Part shown: one piece after another, positions 9,239-18,742 of the stretch | Layout of the letters: every line of letters begins with the position of its first letter | How positions within the stretch are numbered: position 1 is the stretch's first letter | From: Candidatus Methanogaster sp. UBA203 | GTDB lineage: Archaea; Halobacteriota; Methanosarcinia; Methanosarcinales; Methanogasteraceae | Length of the DNA stretch: 64,000 bases | NCBI GenBank assembly: GCA_002503595.1 | Contig: DASC01000135.1 | Span: 3,452 to 67,451, forward strand | Direction: 5' to 3' | Made by a program: the position numbers and the translations under genes | The notes under the pieces: model-generated | What the model was told of the DNA's origin: nothing | The model's database searches: none | Seen by the model: only the letters and a program-made list of their open reading frames with translations

Positions 9239-10489
9239 TCAAACCCACCCATTCCTCCACACCATCACCCCCACGTACACGCTCCCAACCACATTCCCCA
9301 CCACCCACGCATACCCCACCCCAATAACCCCAAATATAGTCATAAACACATACCCAAGCCCAACCACTAGCCCACAGATCACCCCACTCAGAACCACAAT
9401 CCCACGCACATCCTTCTGAATCCTCTTGATCGCAAAATAAACATAATTCACCCCGATAAACAAACTTGCTACAACCATCACCCGCAGCACCCCCAACCCA
9501 CCTCCGGCATAATCCTCCCCGATCACTCCAAGCGCTACGCCACCGCAAACATACAGCACAGCCGCAGCCGGAACCAGCAGCGAAAAGATAACAATCAGCG
9601 ACTTTACAACGGTTCTTTTCAATGCCGCACCATGGCTGCCCTCAACAAAGAGCGATATGCTGATCGCATTCGGTATCATGAAGAGCAGAGACACTACTGC
9701 AAACGCGATATAATAATACGCCGCCTGCTCGGCCCCGAGCATGTTCAGAACCATAATCGGTATTATCATATTCGGAGCCGCCATGAAGATGCCCACAAGA
9801 TAATTACCGGCAGAGAAATGAAATGCATCGTTCAGAAAGCCACGATCAACCACAAGCATAGGTCTGATCCCTAAACTTATTAGAAAAACAACTGCAATCG
9901 AAAGCGCAAACAGAAACGATATTCCGACTGCGCTGAAGATGCCGATTGCTCCGAGTGTGGTGAGGGGGATTAAGAAGATGACTCTTGAGCCGACGACAAT
10001 GCTCTGAAAAAACTGAAACTCAGCTTTTCGTATTGCGACAAACGAGATTCCAGTTAACGCGGTCACAGAACTTGCTGCAAGGAAGATTAAAAAGAGTGAT
10101 GCGTTCTGCGGCGATTTTAGAAGATCAAGTTCTGGCGAAACTGTATCCACACCTGCGATGAATATCGTACCGAGTAGAACCGCGAAAAATGTTGTTACGA
10201 GTGCAGATGTACTGAATGTCCTACTCTTATCATTTGTCGGGAAGAATCTGATAACCGAGAAGTCCAAACCTAATCTGGAGAGTGAGACGAGCAGAGCCAT
10301 TAAGGAGATGAGCGCAGCTGCGATGCCAAAGTCTTCCTTCAGATATAACTTTGCCGCAAGCATCCAGAAGATGAAGCCGAAGCCTGCGCTTGATATGTGT
10401 GTGAGCACGATGAATAGAGAGTTTCTGAGGAGATGGTCATGGAAGCAGTGGTTCATCTCTGCTCTGGTTTTTGGCATTCTGATTTTCAT
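9239..10489 (-). CDS. polysaccharide flippase (MOP superfamily, Wzx-like)
   Basis: The 416-residue protein has about 12 hydrophobic helices and an N-terminus (SSAGFGFIFWMLAAKLY) typical of polysaccharide transporters of the MATE/MOP superfamily, which flip lipid-linked glycans to the outer face of the membrane. A ggag sequence precedes the ATG. It converges with the FkbM gene across a 19-base gap. The last 80 residues are rich in Gly and Val codons with many GTG triplets, unlike the first part. A second, slightly different copy of these last residues exists at 18743-19030. This is the only intact flippase in the glycan region. Confidence 0.82.
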   Translation of the reverse strand: MKIRMPKTRAEMNHCFHDHLLRNSLFIVLTHISSAGFGFIFWMLAAKLYLKEDFGIAAALISLMALLVSLSRLGLDFSVIRFFPTNDKSRTFSTSALVTTFFAVLLGTIFIAGVDTVSPELDLLKSPQNASLFLIFLAASSVTALTGISFVAIRKAEFQFFQSIVVGSRVIFLIPLTTLGAIGIFSAVGISFLFALSIAVVFLISLGIRPMLVVDRGFLNDAFHFSAGNYLVGIFMAAPNMIIPIMVLNMLGAEQAAYYYIAFAVVSLLFMIPNAISISLFVEGSHGAALKRTVVKSLIVIFSLLVPAAAVLYVCGGVALGVIGEDYAGGGLGVLRVMVVASLFIGVNYVYFAIKRIQKDVRGIVVLSGVICGLVVGLGYVFMTIFGVIGVGYAWVVGNVVGSVYVGVMVWRNGWV

Positions 10490-10513
10490 GCAACTCCGTC
10501 ACACGCACAATTT

Positions 10514-10916
10514 TCACGGCTTCCAAACTATGAGCCACTCAACCCGCTCAAAATATTTGTCGTTGGTTGTGATGTTTTTGATCCTGTGTTTTTTCATTAT
10601 TGCGAAATGCATAGCATCATTCGATAACGAACCATATTTTTTAGAATACTTCAAAGCAATTCCAAATACCTCCTTGGTCATTTCAACAATTTTTAAATTT
10701 TCAATCGCGTTAATGTTCAGTACAACATCCCATGCTTTGTTCAGTTCTCCCATAATTGCCCAATTCTTCTTCAAATACTTCATTGTACAGTGTGTATTTA
10801 CCCCTATTAATGTGTTCTAAGAAACTATTGTGTGGTTCAGCATATTCCCAGTGATCAAAAATTTGGTAATGTCCTAATCCAAGATAGTTAATTGGAAATA
10901 GAAAAATTCGTGTCAT
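10514..10916 (-). pseudogene. PIN-domain (VapC-like) toxin, truncated and frameshifted
   Basis: The C-terminal part (10783 to 10514, minus strand) reads SLSNDAMHFAIMKKHRIKNITTNDKYFERVEW, here split as SLSNDAMHFA and TTNDKYFERVEW, a clear PIN-domain tail with its last two acidic residues. A matching upstream part (10916 to about 10785: HWEYAEPHNSFLEHINRGK) is in another frame, so a frameshift lies near 10785. The catalytic N-terminal Asp strand is missing because the gene is cut by the IS1-like element whose stop codon is at 10913-10915. No antitoxin gene is visible. The toxin is inactive. Confidence 0.7.
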
Positions 10917-11994
10917 GTCCACAGGTGATCTGCCAATCCCTCTAACATTGCAGGGGAACTTCTTCTTTTGAACCCGTTTATGAAATTCCAATAGAATTGA
11001 AACAGTTGGAGCGAACATTTCAGCATCCACCTCCGTTTTGAGAAACATTTTGTCTTCCGTACCAACCTACCAATCCTTTCCCTGAGTATCCCGTTGTAGT
11101 TCTCGACGTCGGTGGTTTCGTACATGTTCAATATCGTGTGGAATTTTTGGATAGAAATTTGCAAAACCACCACTGGCCGCCAGTTCCCTAAACCCAACAA
11201 TAGTGATTTACCACAACTTATTGAGCAAGTACGTGGTTTCTATATCGCCGGGATCCGGGTTACCGTATATTGTCCTTTTCTCCTTGCGGACGACTCTTCC
11301 ATTCTCCCTGATCTTTACAAGCTGCCCATAATCGATACAGGTATCCACATAATAATCCGGTAAAACATAAGTGTAATCGTCGTTTCCATCGGTGAATACC
11401 TCCATTTTAGTCTGCGGAGACGGCTGCTCCGTTCTTTCAGATAGCTTCTCTATCATTCTTCCACAAGTCTCCTGGGTCCATTTCCCAACTGAAAAAGCCA
11501 CAAAGAAGTATGTGCTTCACTTTATGCAGGTGTAGATCCATGCATCACCCTCTTCAGTCCAATTCGGGCTGCCGGGCTCAATATTTTTTTGTTTTTTTGA
11601 TAAAGCTCCACAGTTCATCGCATTCGAATGGGGTAAGCCCGAGGGTCTTTATGAGATACTCATTCATCTCTGCCGCATGTTCAGCCATATCCTCCAGCAA
11701 TCTACCTATCGTGTCCCTATGGTGACCTGTGATCCGCTCGATACTCCGTAACCCGTTCTTCTCTACCAGATGCTTGCAAATATTGATTATTTCACTTTCG
11801 GGCAGTTGTTTCCGGTATAACGGAGTGCCCTTCGTTTCCATGAAATAGGTTTCGCAATGCTTGCAGTAATACCTCTGATGGCCGGTACTCTTGTACTTAC
11901 CGCTTTTGATAATGTCTTTCCCAGCTTCTTTTCGGTAATAACGACACCGGGGGTTCTGACAAACAACATCGATTTTTCCTCTTGGTCGCGCCAT
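10913..11994 (-). pseudogene. IS1-family transposase, frameshifted
   Basis: On the minus strand from the ATG at 11994 the frame opens MARPRGKIDVVCQNPRC with two Cys pairs forming a zinc finger (C-x4-C, then YYCKHC), then a helix-turn-helix and the first DDE aspartate in CDELWSFIKKTKK. A shift near 11580 leads to the part with FTDGNDDY (second Asp), and another near 11200 to VENYNGILRERIGRLVRKT (catalytic Glu) and the family end PAMLEGLADHLWT. All three catalytic acids can be found, but in three frames. It truncates a PIN toxin gene at its 3' boundary and abuts an IS5-like element. Confidence 0.82.
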
Positions 11995-12101
11995 GGTGTT
12001 CACCAAGAGAATGGTTCCGTTGCATACTATAATAGACCTGTTGCGAAACAACACCCACTACACGAATTATACGCCCCAACCCTCCATACGACTCCCTCGA
12101 T

Positions 12102-13032
12102 TTAGCAGCGTTTGAGGTGGTAATTCCACAATCCACAGGATATTAACATAACTTTATCATCAAACTCCTCTTTTTTGTTGCGAAACTTATCAGAAACTAT
12201 CCTGAACCGCTTAACACCCCCAATAGCGTGCTCCACGAGGACTCTGAAACCACTGACAATCCGGTTCCACGCCTTCGCATCGTCGGTCAATTCTTTTCCT
12301 TTCGGCTTTTTCTTCGACATCATGACGACCGCATCGGTATAATCCTTTTCAACGCCAAGAAATCCCAAATCCATCCACGAAACCACATTTCTTGCAAATA
12401 TTCCATACGGCGGTGGAAATTTCATCCTTGAACATCCGATAATCATGCTTTTTACCCTCCATAGTTGGGCTTAAATAGCCAATTCGTCTTTTCTTGTTGG
12501 AGATGATTATATTCTTCCGGGTATGCATCTTCTTCTTGCCGGAGTAGTTTTTCTTCTGCTTCTCGTTGTCTTTTGGTCTTTGGATTGGTCTCTCGGTGCC
12601 GTCGATGAACAGATCCCTTACGTCGGGAAATATCGCAAACAACTCTTCTACAGTCCTTATTTTTCGCTTTGGTAACGTTGTCTCCCTACTGAGCGCTTTC
12701 TCCAATGCCAGTGTTAATTTATGGATATTACGGTTTGCATTCGATCTGTTAAGATCAAATACGAATCCTAAGATATCAAAAGTTGGATAACACTTGAAAT
12801 AGAAGAGCGTGAAGAATAACTTCTCCGCGTCACTTTCTAAATTTCCTATTCTTCCGCCACCAGGCTTCCTTTCTCTACCCCCAAGTTTAACTCCTGTTTC
12901 ATACCTAATCCACGCTTCATTTTGAAGTTCTTGTCCGAAACTACCCGTCGGTTTGTTAAATTCGGATGCAGATAATCCAGTCATGGCTTTCAGCAGTCTA
13001 TCGTCATTTAACGCTCGATCGAAGTTTAGCAT
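12102..13032 (-). pseudogene. IS5-like transposase (HTH_Tnp_4/DDE_Tnp_4 type), one frameshift
   Basis: The minus-strand protein starts at 13032 (MLNFDRALNDDRLLKAMTGL), has an N-terminal helix-turn-helix region, then the first catalytic Asp in FIDGTERPIQRP, a KKHDYRMFKDE segment, and, after a frameshift near 12370-12380, MDLGFLGVEKDY (second Asp) and VEHAIGGVKRFR (catalytic Glu). Together the parts cover about 305 residues, the normal length for this IS5 subgroup. One indel is the only clear defect. The two frames overlap by about 100 bases, so programmed frameshifting cannot be fully excluded, but no slippery run was seen at the join. Confidence 0.8.
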
Positions 13033-13126
13033 ATTTCATGAGATATATCTCACTTAATTTAAAGCTTTTTGGTTGAAGTGGACGCTAATTGGCAACAAGT
13101 CTAATAAACTATCGTAAATTAGGACA

Positions 13127-13540
13127 CTACCAAAAATCTTCGCTCAAGATCTCAACCAAAAACTGATTTTCCTCTGGAAGCCTGCATCTACGCAGATGCG
13201 CGATTGTGGCAAGCGAAACCGTGAACACCGACAGAACAATTAGTGTCGGTATCAACCGAATCCCAAAAGGCGTGTAATTCAGTGCCAGTCCGAGCAACGG
13301 CACAACTGCGATGCTCAACCCAAAACTAAGTGCGATCCGCTCAATCCCATCCAGGTCATCCTGCCCCGGAAACAGTGCCGCAATCAACGAATATCCGGGA
13401 AGGAAAAGCACCAACAAAAGACCAAGTAAAAGTCTCACTGACGTTTCGTTCAGTGGTGAGACCAGAACAAACGGTATGCATAAAAACGTGAGTAAGATCA
13501 CAAGTGCAAGGTCTTTTTGAAAGTTTAGCATAGTCTGCAT
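13127..13540 (-). pseudogene. DUF1616 membrane protein, C-terminally truncated
   Basis: The frame from the ATG at 13540 (chosen because aaggtga lies seven bases upstream) encodes 137 residues with four hydrophobic helices and the conserved DUF1616 core LFLPGYSLIAALFPGQDDLDGIERIALSFGLS, of which FLPGY and DDLDGIERIALSFG are the recognisable parts. DUF1616 proteins of methanogens are usually well over 300 residues with a large external domain; here the frame ends shortly after the fourth helix, about 95 bases from the IS5-like transposase. The likeliest reading is loss of the 3' part through the insertion. DUF1616 proteins are often linked to surface glycan genes. Confidence 0.7.
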
Positions 13541-13743
13541 CTTTTTTTCACCTTGTTTCATTGGTATCAACGTTGAAGTCGATGATGTATTCGGTTTTGT
13601 TTCTTATCGTGATACCTTCTTAATCCTTTGCATGCGCTTCCAAGTTGCATAGTAAATCTGACGGGGTTGGTCATTGTCGTGGAGCCAAAGAACATTCCAA
13701 CCACAAAAAACCCGCCCCAGTGTCATTTACCATTTTTACCGTA

Positions 13744-16700
13744 TCACGGACTGATTTTATACACCAGTGTGTCATACGGATGTAATTCTATAAGTGCGAT
13801 ATACATTTTTCCATCTTCTGCACTCTGTGTAGATGTAATGTTCGTTACTAGTTCTTTGACTTCCACGCTAGTTCCATCAAAACCAAGTTTTGACAGGCCC
13901 ACAGATAACACGCCACTTTCTGTCATGGAACTGCGGCTGGCAACGGTATAGTATAAACACTCACTTAGATCACCATATCGTTCAAATTTTATATCGGGAT
14001 TATCGCACGCCGCATACGGTATCGGCTCCCAGCCAGCAGCCGATATCTCTCTGATTATTGGAATGCATTTTTTGAATAGGTCGCGATCTCTTTCGTAGAA
14101 TGTATCGTTATTCCAATATCGATTGTTTCCGTATATTTCTTCTGGTGACACAATACCGAAGGTTGGGAACATACCATAGAACATCTGCTCATCCATGTAA
14201 TTTTCTACCTCATTATGAGTGATTGGGTCATCTCCATATTGTTCCCAATGTAATAAATTGGAATTTGTTTTTTGATAACTCATTGTGCGACGTAGCGACA
14301 TATCACTATCACTTCTTTTTATATGCCAGACTTCACCGCCTAATACGTCAATTAGATGTTCATAATAAGAGTATGCGTTCGGGAATATGTTCGCATTGAC
14401 AAGTTTGTCCATATTGGTCATGTTTTTACGTATCGATGCAAGATATTCATATTGAGATAATGTGCCCAACAACACAGGTTGCTTGGTATTATAACTGAAT
14501 ACTAGTGGATAATCGGTGTATTCCCAATGTTCTCTTCTATAGTTTTCAATTTCTGGCCAGCACCAATTACTGTGGAGTGAGTCCACGTAAAATCCACTAG
14601 ATGGATAATCGCTTGCATTATATGTCGATTCAAAACTATGATTTTCAACTAAATTGATATCACTGTCACTTTCATGCAATTCAACATCATCAAACCAGAA
14701 TGTGCCATACCCACTATAGATGTTAGCATATACACGTACATACGCGGTATCCGTGGTTGTTGTGAACGTTGCAGTTTTTTCTGTCCAGTTGGTTGTTCCG
14801 AAACCGAAGTCCAAATTTTTCTGTGCTATCCATGTTCCATTGCTGTCGTACTCTGCTGCACGCACACAAGGAGAATAAGTACCGCCACAGTTCAGTGTCT
14901 TTCCCCAAACTGAGAAATTGTATTTTGTCGATGGTGTAACCGATATGTGATCGGTTATTAAACTACCAGACATTACATCAAATGTTCCCAGTATCTCAAT
15001 TTTGCCTGCGTAATTGCCACTGTGTGCAATGGTATCTATCGAGAGATTTGAACCAAATGACCAGTGATATGCATAAAAGCCGCTCTCGTTCGATCGATCG
15101 TATTCAGCATAACTGATCTCACATCGGTTTGGAGATGGAATGTCTGGATCGGGATTTTCAGGATAATTCTGTTGCCATGTACCATACTCATGCCAGCGGT
15201 AGGGGTCATCCAAATGGTGATTTTTATTCTTATCATACGGTGCGGAGTTCAACACTGCTTCTGCTGCAAACTTTGTTATTACCACGTCTCTCCACATTCC
15301 AATACCGTTGTTGTAATCATCCATCAGTGCTACAATCTTCTCGTCGTAACTCGGTTCTGTGGAATTATCTCCAAAACTCCGCCACCAACCCCATGGTTCA
15401 GTGTATTGCATCGGATATATTCCATGCTGATGATCATAAACACGTCTTGATATGGGATGATAATGCGAGTCATCAAACGCAAAACCAAAATCACTCGCAT
15501 TCGGTATATCTGATGTGTCACGCCGCACCCACAACCCCTCCCACTCATTCCTCTTCACAAAAAACTCCGGATACAGTTCATAATACTTCTTCGCGACCGC
15601 CCGAAACCCCCACTCTGGCCCGTCCACCTTGTACACAATAAACGTAAAGTTGGCATGTCCTGCCCCAATCTTATCAGTACAGTTCGCAAGCCCGAAGTCA
15701 TACTCGATCGAATATCCTCCTGCACCAGTATCATACCCGATCCGGTAGATCCTCGGCACATCCATAGGAACAGCGAGACTCAAGCCCTGCGCATCTTCAC
15801 CGACAAACGTGAACGAATATGTGTTCTGTGTCCGCATTTCCCCGATCTTGTACACATTCTCATACCGCACCCCAGATCCAATCGCCCTGCTCTCCCTGAT
15901 ATAATCGCCCCACTGCCATCCAGTGGCGTCCACAGGCAGAACATATTGCACCTGAATCGCCCGGTCCACGCCTCTCAGATCCAGCACATCGCCATGCACC
16001 TCAATATACCGGTCTCTCGGTATGTAATCGAATCTGAATGCAATATCCGAACTGGTCACGTACTGCGTGATGCTACCATCATAGTTCTTCTCAACCGCAC
16101 TCACAAGCGGGATCTTCCCGGTCCCACACATTCCAAGCGTCACATCATCGACCCAGAACGTGCCGTAACTCTCCCAGATATTCGCATACACATAGAGTTT
16201 GCTGACATCAGAACTCGTGGTAAAACTGGTTTTCTTCTCCTCCCAGTCAGAATCCCTACCAAAAACTAAGTTGTGCTGTGTTATCCATCCGCCACTACCG
16301 TTAAGCTCCACCACACGGACTGTGGGCGAATAACTCCCATCAACACCGCTACTCTTACCCCGCGCTGAAAAGGTGTACACTGTACCCGGTTTCGCATCTA
16401 TCAGGTCGGATTTCGGATAGCCGCTTTGCATATCTCCGGTTCCCGGGACATTGATCCGTATCGATCCCGGGCTATCATGTCCTTCTGACGCATCATAGAC
16501 CACAGTCCCGGCGCGACTTACAAACGTCCAGTTCAGTGGCACATCACCACTCACAGTCTCGAACCCGGGATTTGCAATAAGGTTCTCTGAGATGGTTGAA
16601 GATAATTCCCTGAAGGAAAAGCCACCCGGCACGGACAGCATAGGCATCTCGACATCATCTATCGATACGCCGCTGACCGCTCCGCCCTCTGCAAGACTAA

Positions 16701-17706
16701 ATTCGAGACCATCATACGCACGCACACTGAGTTCACCAGCATCCCCCGCCGCCGTCTCGCCCGTCTGATTGACCCCTGTCTCGCTCACATTCCCACCCAC
16801 ATCAACCGTCCGCACACCGATCTCGTAACAACTACCGGAATCAAGCCCGGTCGCATTGTAGAACGAATCCGGTGTGACTCCCATGTACGTCCCGTTCAGG
16901 TGAACCGTCACATAAGCGAATCGTACATCAGCAGGGTTTGTCCATGTCCAGTTGATCCACGTCCTGCCCGCGGTATACCCAAGATCACTGATGCCCGGAA
17001 GCGGTGCTTCATACACTTCCAGCGCCACATCCTTGACCTGGAACGTGCCGCTGCATTCCCATGTGTTCATAGACACATAGAATTCACTGACATTGGGGCT
17101 CGTGGTGAAGGTGATCTCCTTTTCCACCCAGCCATAACATCTGCTGAAACTCAAGTTGTGCTCTGTTATCTTTCTGCCACTACCGTCAACTTCCATCGCG
17201 GTGACGAGCGGCTCATAAGTCCCATTAAGATCGCTGCTGATGCCCCGCGCAGAAAGGATGTATGGTGTATCAGGTTCCGCCACCACCATATAGACGCCGG
17301 ATGGAGCCACTCCACCCCCGCCCGCGCCGTCACTTCCGTCCACTGCATCCGGTTCATGCCATGCCGGCTCATGTTTCGGATCTCCGCTCTTTGCGCCGCC
17401 GGTTCTGGAAAAGCCTGCTTGTGCCGTGTCAGTGTTATCCGCTCCTTTGGCACCTTCAGCAGCATCAGAAACCGCACCCCCAGCGCGGCTTGCGGTTACG
17501 TTAACCCCGTGACCTGCAGCAAGACCCCCCGACCCTGCAGCAGATAACTCGTTATCTGTATGTGAAATCTGTTCGTTGGATGTGAATGCATCCGCAAAAG
17601 TTCCGGGTGTTAATGTGAATAGCAAAAGCGATATAGTCGCGATTGCCAGCAAATACCCGCTGTACTGGTAGTTATATGTGTTTTTTGGAAGTGCAGTGCT
17701 ATACAT
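13744..17706 (-). CDS. large secreted protein with carbohydrate-binding-like modules and FN3 domain
   Basis: The 1320-residue protein begins with a signal-like hydrophobic stretch (about residues 16-40) and a Gly/Ala-rich linker to about 130. Three homologous jelly-roll modules follow at roughly 135-232, 373-526 and 880-1012; each ends in a GTFWVDDVTL-like line (variants GTFQVKDVAL and GTFWFDDVEL). An FN3-like domain of the methanogen surface type (WINWTWTNPADV, YNATGL) is at 235-318. Residues 530-870 and 1030-1320 have many aromatic and acidic residues (GWQWGDY, PWGWWRSFG) and resemble the catalytic part of a glycoside hydrolase, but no family is certain. There is no C-terminal anchor or sorting motif. 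A ggagg lies before the ATG. Confidence 0.75.
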   Translation of the reverse strand: MYSTALPKNTYNYQYSGYLLAIATISLLLFTLTPGTFADAFTSNEQISHTDNELSAAGSGGLAAGHGVNVTASRAGGAVSDAAEGAKGADNTDTAQAGFSRTGGAKSGDPKHEPAWHEPDAVDGSDGAGGGGVAPSGVYMVVAEPDTPYILSARGISSDLNGTYEPLVTAMEVDGSGRKITEHNLSFSRCYGWVEKEITFTTSPNVSEFYVSMNTWECSGTFQVKDVALEVYEAPLPGISDLGYTAGRTWINWTWTNPADVRFAYVTVHLNGTYMGVTPDSFYNATGLDSGSCYEIGVRTVDVGGNVSETGVNQTGETAAGDAGELSVRAYDGLEFSLAEGGAVSGVSIDDVEMPMLSVPGGFSFRELSSTISENLIANPGFETVSGDVPLNWTFVSRAGTVVYDASEGHDSPGSIRINVPGTGDMQSGYPKSDLIDAKPGTVYTFSARGKSSGVDGSYSPTVRVVELNGSGGWITQHNLVFGRDSDWEEKKTSFTTSSDVSKLYVYANIWESYGTFWVDDVTLGMCGTGKIPLVSAVEKNYDGSITQYVTSSDIAFRFDYIPRDRYIEVHGDVLDLRGVDRAIQVQYVLPVDATGWQWGDYIRESRAIGSGVRYENVYKIGEMRTQNTYSFTFVGEDAQGLSLAVPMDVPRIYRIGYDTGAGGYSIEYDFGLANCTDKIGAGHANFTFIVYKVDGPEWGFRAVAKKYYELYPEFFVKRNEWEGLWVRRDTSDIPNASDFGFAFDDSHYHPISRRVYDHQHGIYPMQYTEPWGWWRSFGDNSTEPSYDEKIVALMDDYNNGIGMWRDVVITKFAAEAVLNSAPYDKNKNHHLDDPYRWHEYGTWQQNYPENPDPDIPSPNRCEISYAEYDRSNESGFYAYHWSFGSNLSIDTIAHSGNYAGKIEILGTFDVMSGSLITDHISVTPSTKYNFSVWGKTLNCGGTYSPCVRAAEYDSNGTWIAQKNLDFGFGTTNWTEKTATFTTTTDTAYVRVYANIYSGYGTFWFDDVELHESDSDINLVENHSFESTYNASDYPSSGFYVDSLHSNWCWPEIENYRREHWEYTDYPLVFSYNTKQPVLLGTLSQYEYLASIRKNMTNMDKLVNANIFPNAYSYYEHLIDVLGGEVWHIKRSDSDMSLRRTMSYQKTNSNLLHWEQYGDDPITHNEVENYMDEQMFYGMFPTFGIVSPEEIYGNNRYWNNDTFYERDRDLFKKCIPIIREISAAGWEPIPYAACDNPDIKFERYGDLSECLYYTVASRSSMTESGVLSVGLSKLGFDGTSVEVKELVTNITSTQSAEDGKMYIALIELHPYDTLVYKISP

Positions 17707-17729
17707 GTCAGTAGCCTCCGTATCTAATC

Positions 17730-17786
17730 ATCATGAGATGCGGCAAGGGAAAATGCCCCCACTCCCCCCCACACTTATCTCATGAT
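17730..17786. repeat. 10-bp inverted repeat in leader of the 1320-residue surface protein
   Basis: ATCATGAGAT at 17730-17739 is mirrored exactly by ATCTCATGAT at 17777-17786, with a 37-base loop rich in C. It lies just upstream of the minus-strand gene that starts at 17706, downstream of a TATA-like ttttatac on the minus strand near 17808-17817. It would therefore fall in a leader of about 80 bases and could be a regulator site or an RNA hairpin. No test of function is possible from sequence. Confidence 0.4.
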
Positions 17787-17819
17787 AATAATGATTATGA
17801 CATTCATAGTATAAAAAGT

Positions 17820-18124
17820 TAACGGTCACGCGTCATGTCAGCTAAAACCCCGTGTCGCGTCAGATAAAGCCCCGACCGTCGTCAGGTAGACGCGTCGCTA
17901 CCGGTTTTGACGTGCCAGACATCATCCCGATTCAGGTTGTGGCAGGCAACAGACGCAATCCTGCACAGACACGATCCCGCCGTCTGCCGAGATGGACGAT
18001 CTGAAAAGAGGCAGCTATCAAGAGCGAACGTGCGGTCAAGCCGCTGCAAGCGCATCACCTGGATCTGGTGTGTGGTTTGAAGATCAGGGATCGAGGATAA
18101 ACCTCAAAAAAGCGTAACTACTCA
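17820..18124. other. non-coding stretch without recognisable gene
   Basis: This stretch between the promoter of the surface protein and the dispersed repeat shows no convincing coding frame. It holds a short imperfect direct repeat (TCAGCTAAAACCCCG near 17838 and TCAGATAAAGCCCCG about 23 bases later). Nothing else stands out. Confidence 0.5.
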
Positions 18125-18295
18125 TGGGCACTGTCTGAAAAGCCAGTGATTTATCACCGCGGAATACGAAGTATCGCCGAAGGCCGAACGCGGAGGGCAC
18201 AGAGTTTCGAGACTGTATAAGTCCTCTGCGTGGCTTTGCGCACTCTGTGGTAGAATCTAAGGGCGTGGCGATATCACTGGAAAAATCGAGAGTGC
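18125..18295 (+). repeat. dispersed palindromic repeat, copy A
   Basis: The block starts at a CACTGTCTGAAAA-like motif, has a core bounded by ACCGCGGA (from 18156) and CTCTGTGGT (to about 18249), which are inverted relative to each other, and ends with TAGAATCTAAGGGC and an AAAAATCGA segment. Copy C at 60538-60709 matches it over nearly the full length; copy B at 33946-34075 is an inverted, more diverged relative. The right end runs into the upstream region of a RelB-like antitoxin. Its imperfect palindrome and lack of any coding frame suggest a non-autonomous mobile element. Confidence 0.7.
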
Positions 18296-18312
18296 CTGAT
18301 GCACATAAGAAG

Positions 18313-18450
18313 ATGGATCAGGTTCTCGAAACATTGGAGGTGCTCATGGATGAAGCGACGTTGAAACGGTTAAAGCGGGGGGAAGAAGAACTAAAAGCAG
18401 GTAATTATGTAGATGCCGCGCCAGGAGAGATTGAAGAGATATTAAGGTGA
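18313..18450 (+). CDS. RelB-like antitoxin (short)
   Basis: From the ATG at 18313 a 45-residue protein reads MDQVLETLEVLMDEATLKRL and continues with GEEELKAGNY, the pattern of short archaeal RelB antitoxins whose C-terminal helix neutralises RelE. The longer frame from 18247 starts inside the dispersed repeat and is less likely. The RelE-type gene begins two bases after its stop. Because that toxin carries an in-frame stop codon, the antitoxin may now be an orphan. Confidence 0.55.
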   Translation: MDQVLETLEVLMDEATLKRLKRGEEELKAGNYVDAAPGEIEEILR

Positions 18451-18452
18451 GT

Positions 18453-18719
18453 ATGTATAGAGCGCGTTTTTTAAAAACTTTTTTGAGGCAAGAGAAGAAG
18501 CTTAATGCAAATACGAAAGAGTGACTTATAAAAGCCGTTAAGGAAATTTTAAACGATCCCTATTCAGGAATTAATCTAAAAGGGGATTTAAGAGAATATT
18601 GGAAGAAAAGAGTTGGAAAGTATCGAATAATATATAAGATAGGTGAATCAGAAAAGATAGTGATTTTCTTTGACGTGAATTTGAGAAAGAAAGTCTACAA
18701 TAGGTTAAAAAGGAGATGA
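18453..18719 (+). pseudogene. relE: RelE/ParE-type toxin with in-frame UGA
   Basis: Translation from the ATG at 18453 gives MYRARFLKTFLRQEKKLNAN-TKE, a TGA stop at 18522-18524, and then in the same frame LIKAVKEILNDPYSGINLKG, YWKKRVGKYRIIYKIG and FFDVNLRKKVYNRLKRR, which is a complete RelE fold (88 codons in all). The conserved basic YRIIYKI strand and C-terminal arginines are intact. A single base change at codon 24 therefore seems to be the only lesion. Nothing points to selenocysteine or other recoding. The gene directly follows the antitoxin, as in normal relBE operons. Confidence 0.72.
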
Positions 18720-18742
18720 AACTTCTTTCTTGTGATATTTCT

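Noticed and set aside
12349..12446. Programmed frameshift in the IS5-like transposase
   Set aside because: No slippery heptamer was seen at the point where the conserved protein changes frame, and the neighbouring elements are all decayed, so a mutation is simpler.
18522..18524. UGA in RelE as a selenocysteine or other recoding site
   Set aside because: The position is not a catalytic or redox site, no SECIS-like hairpin is apparent, and all other genes in the window use TGA as a normal stop.
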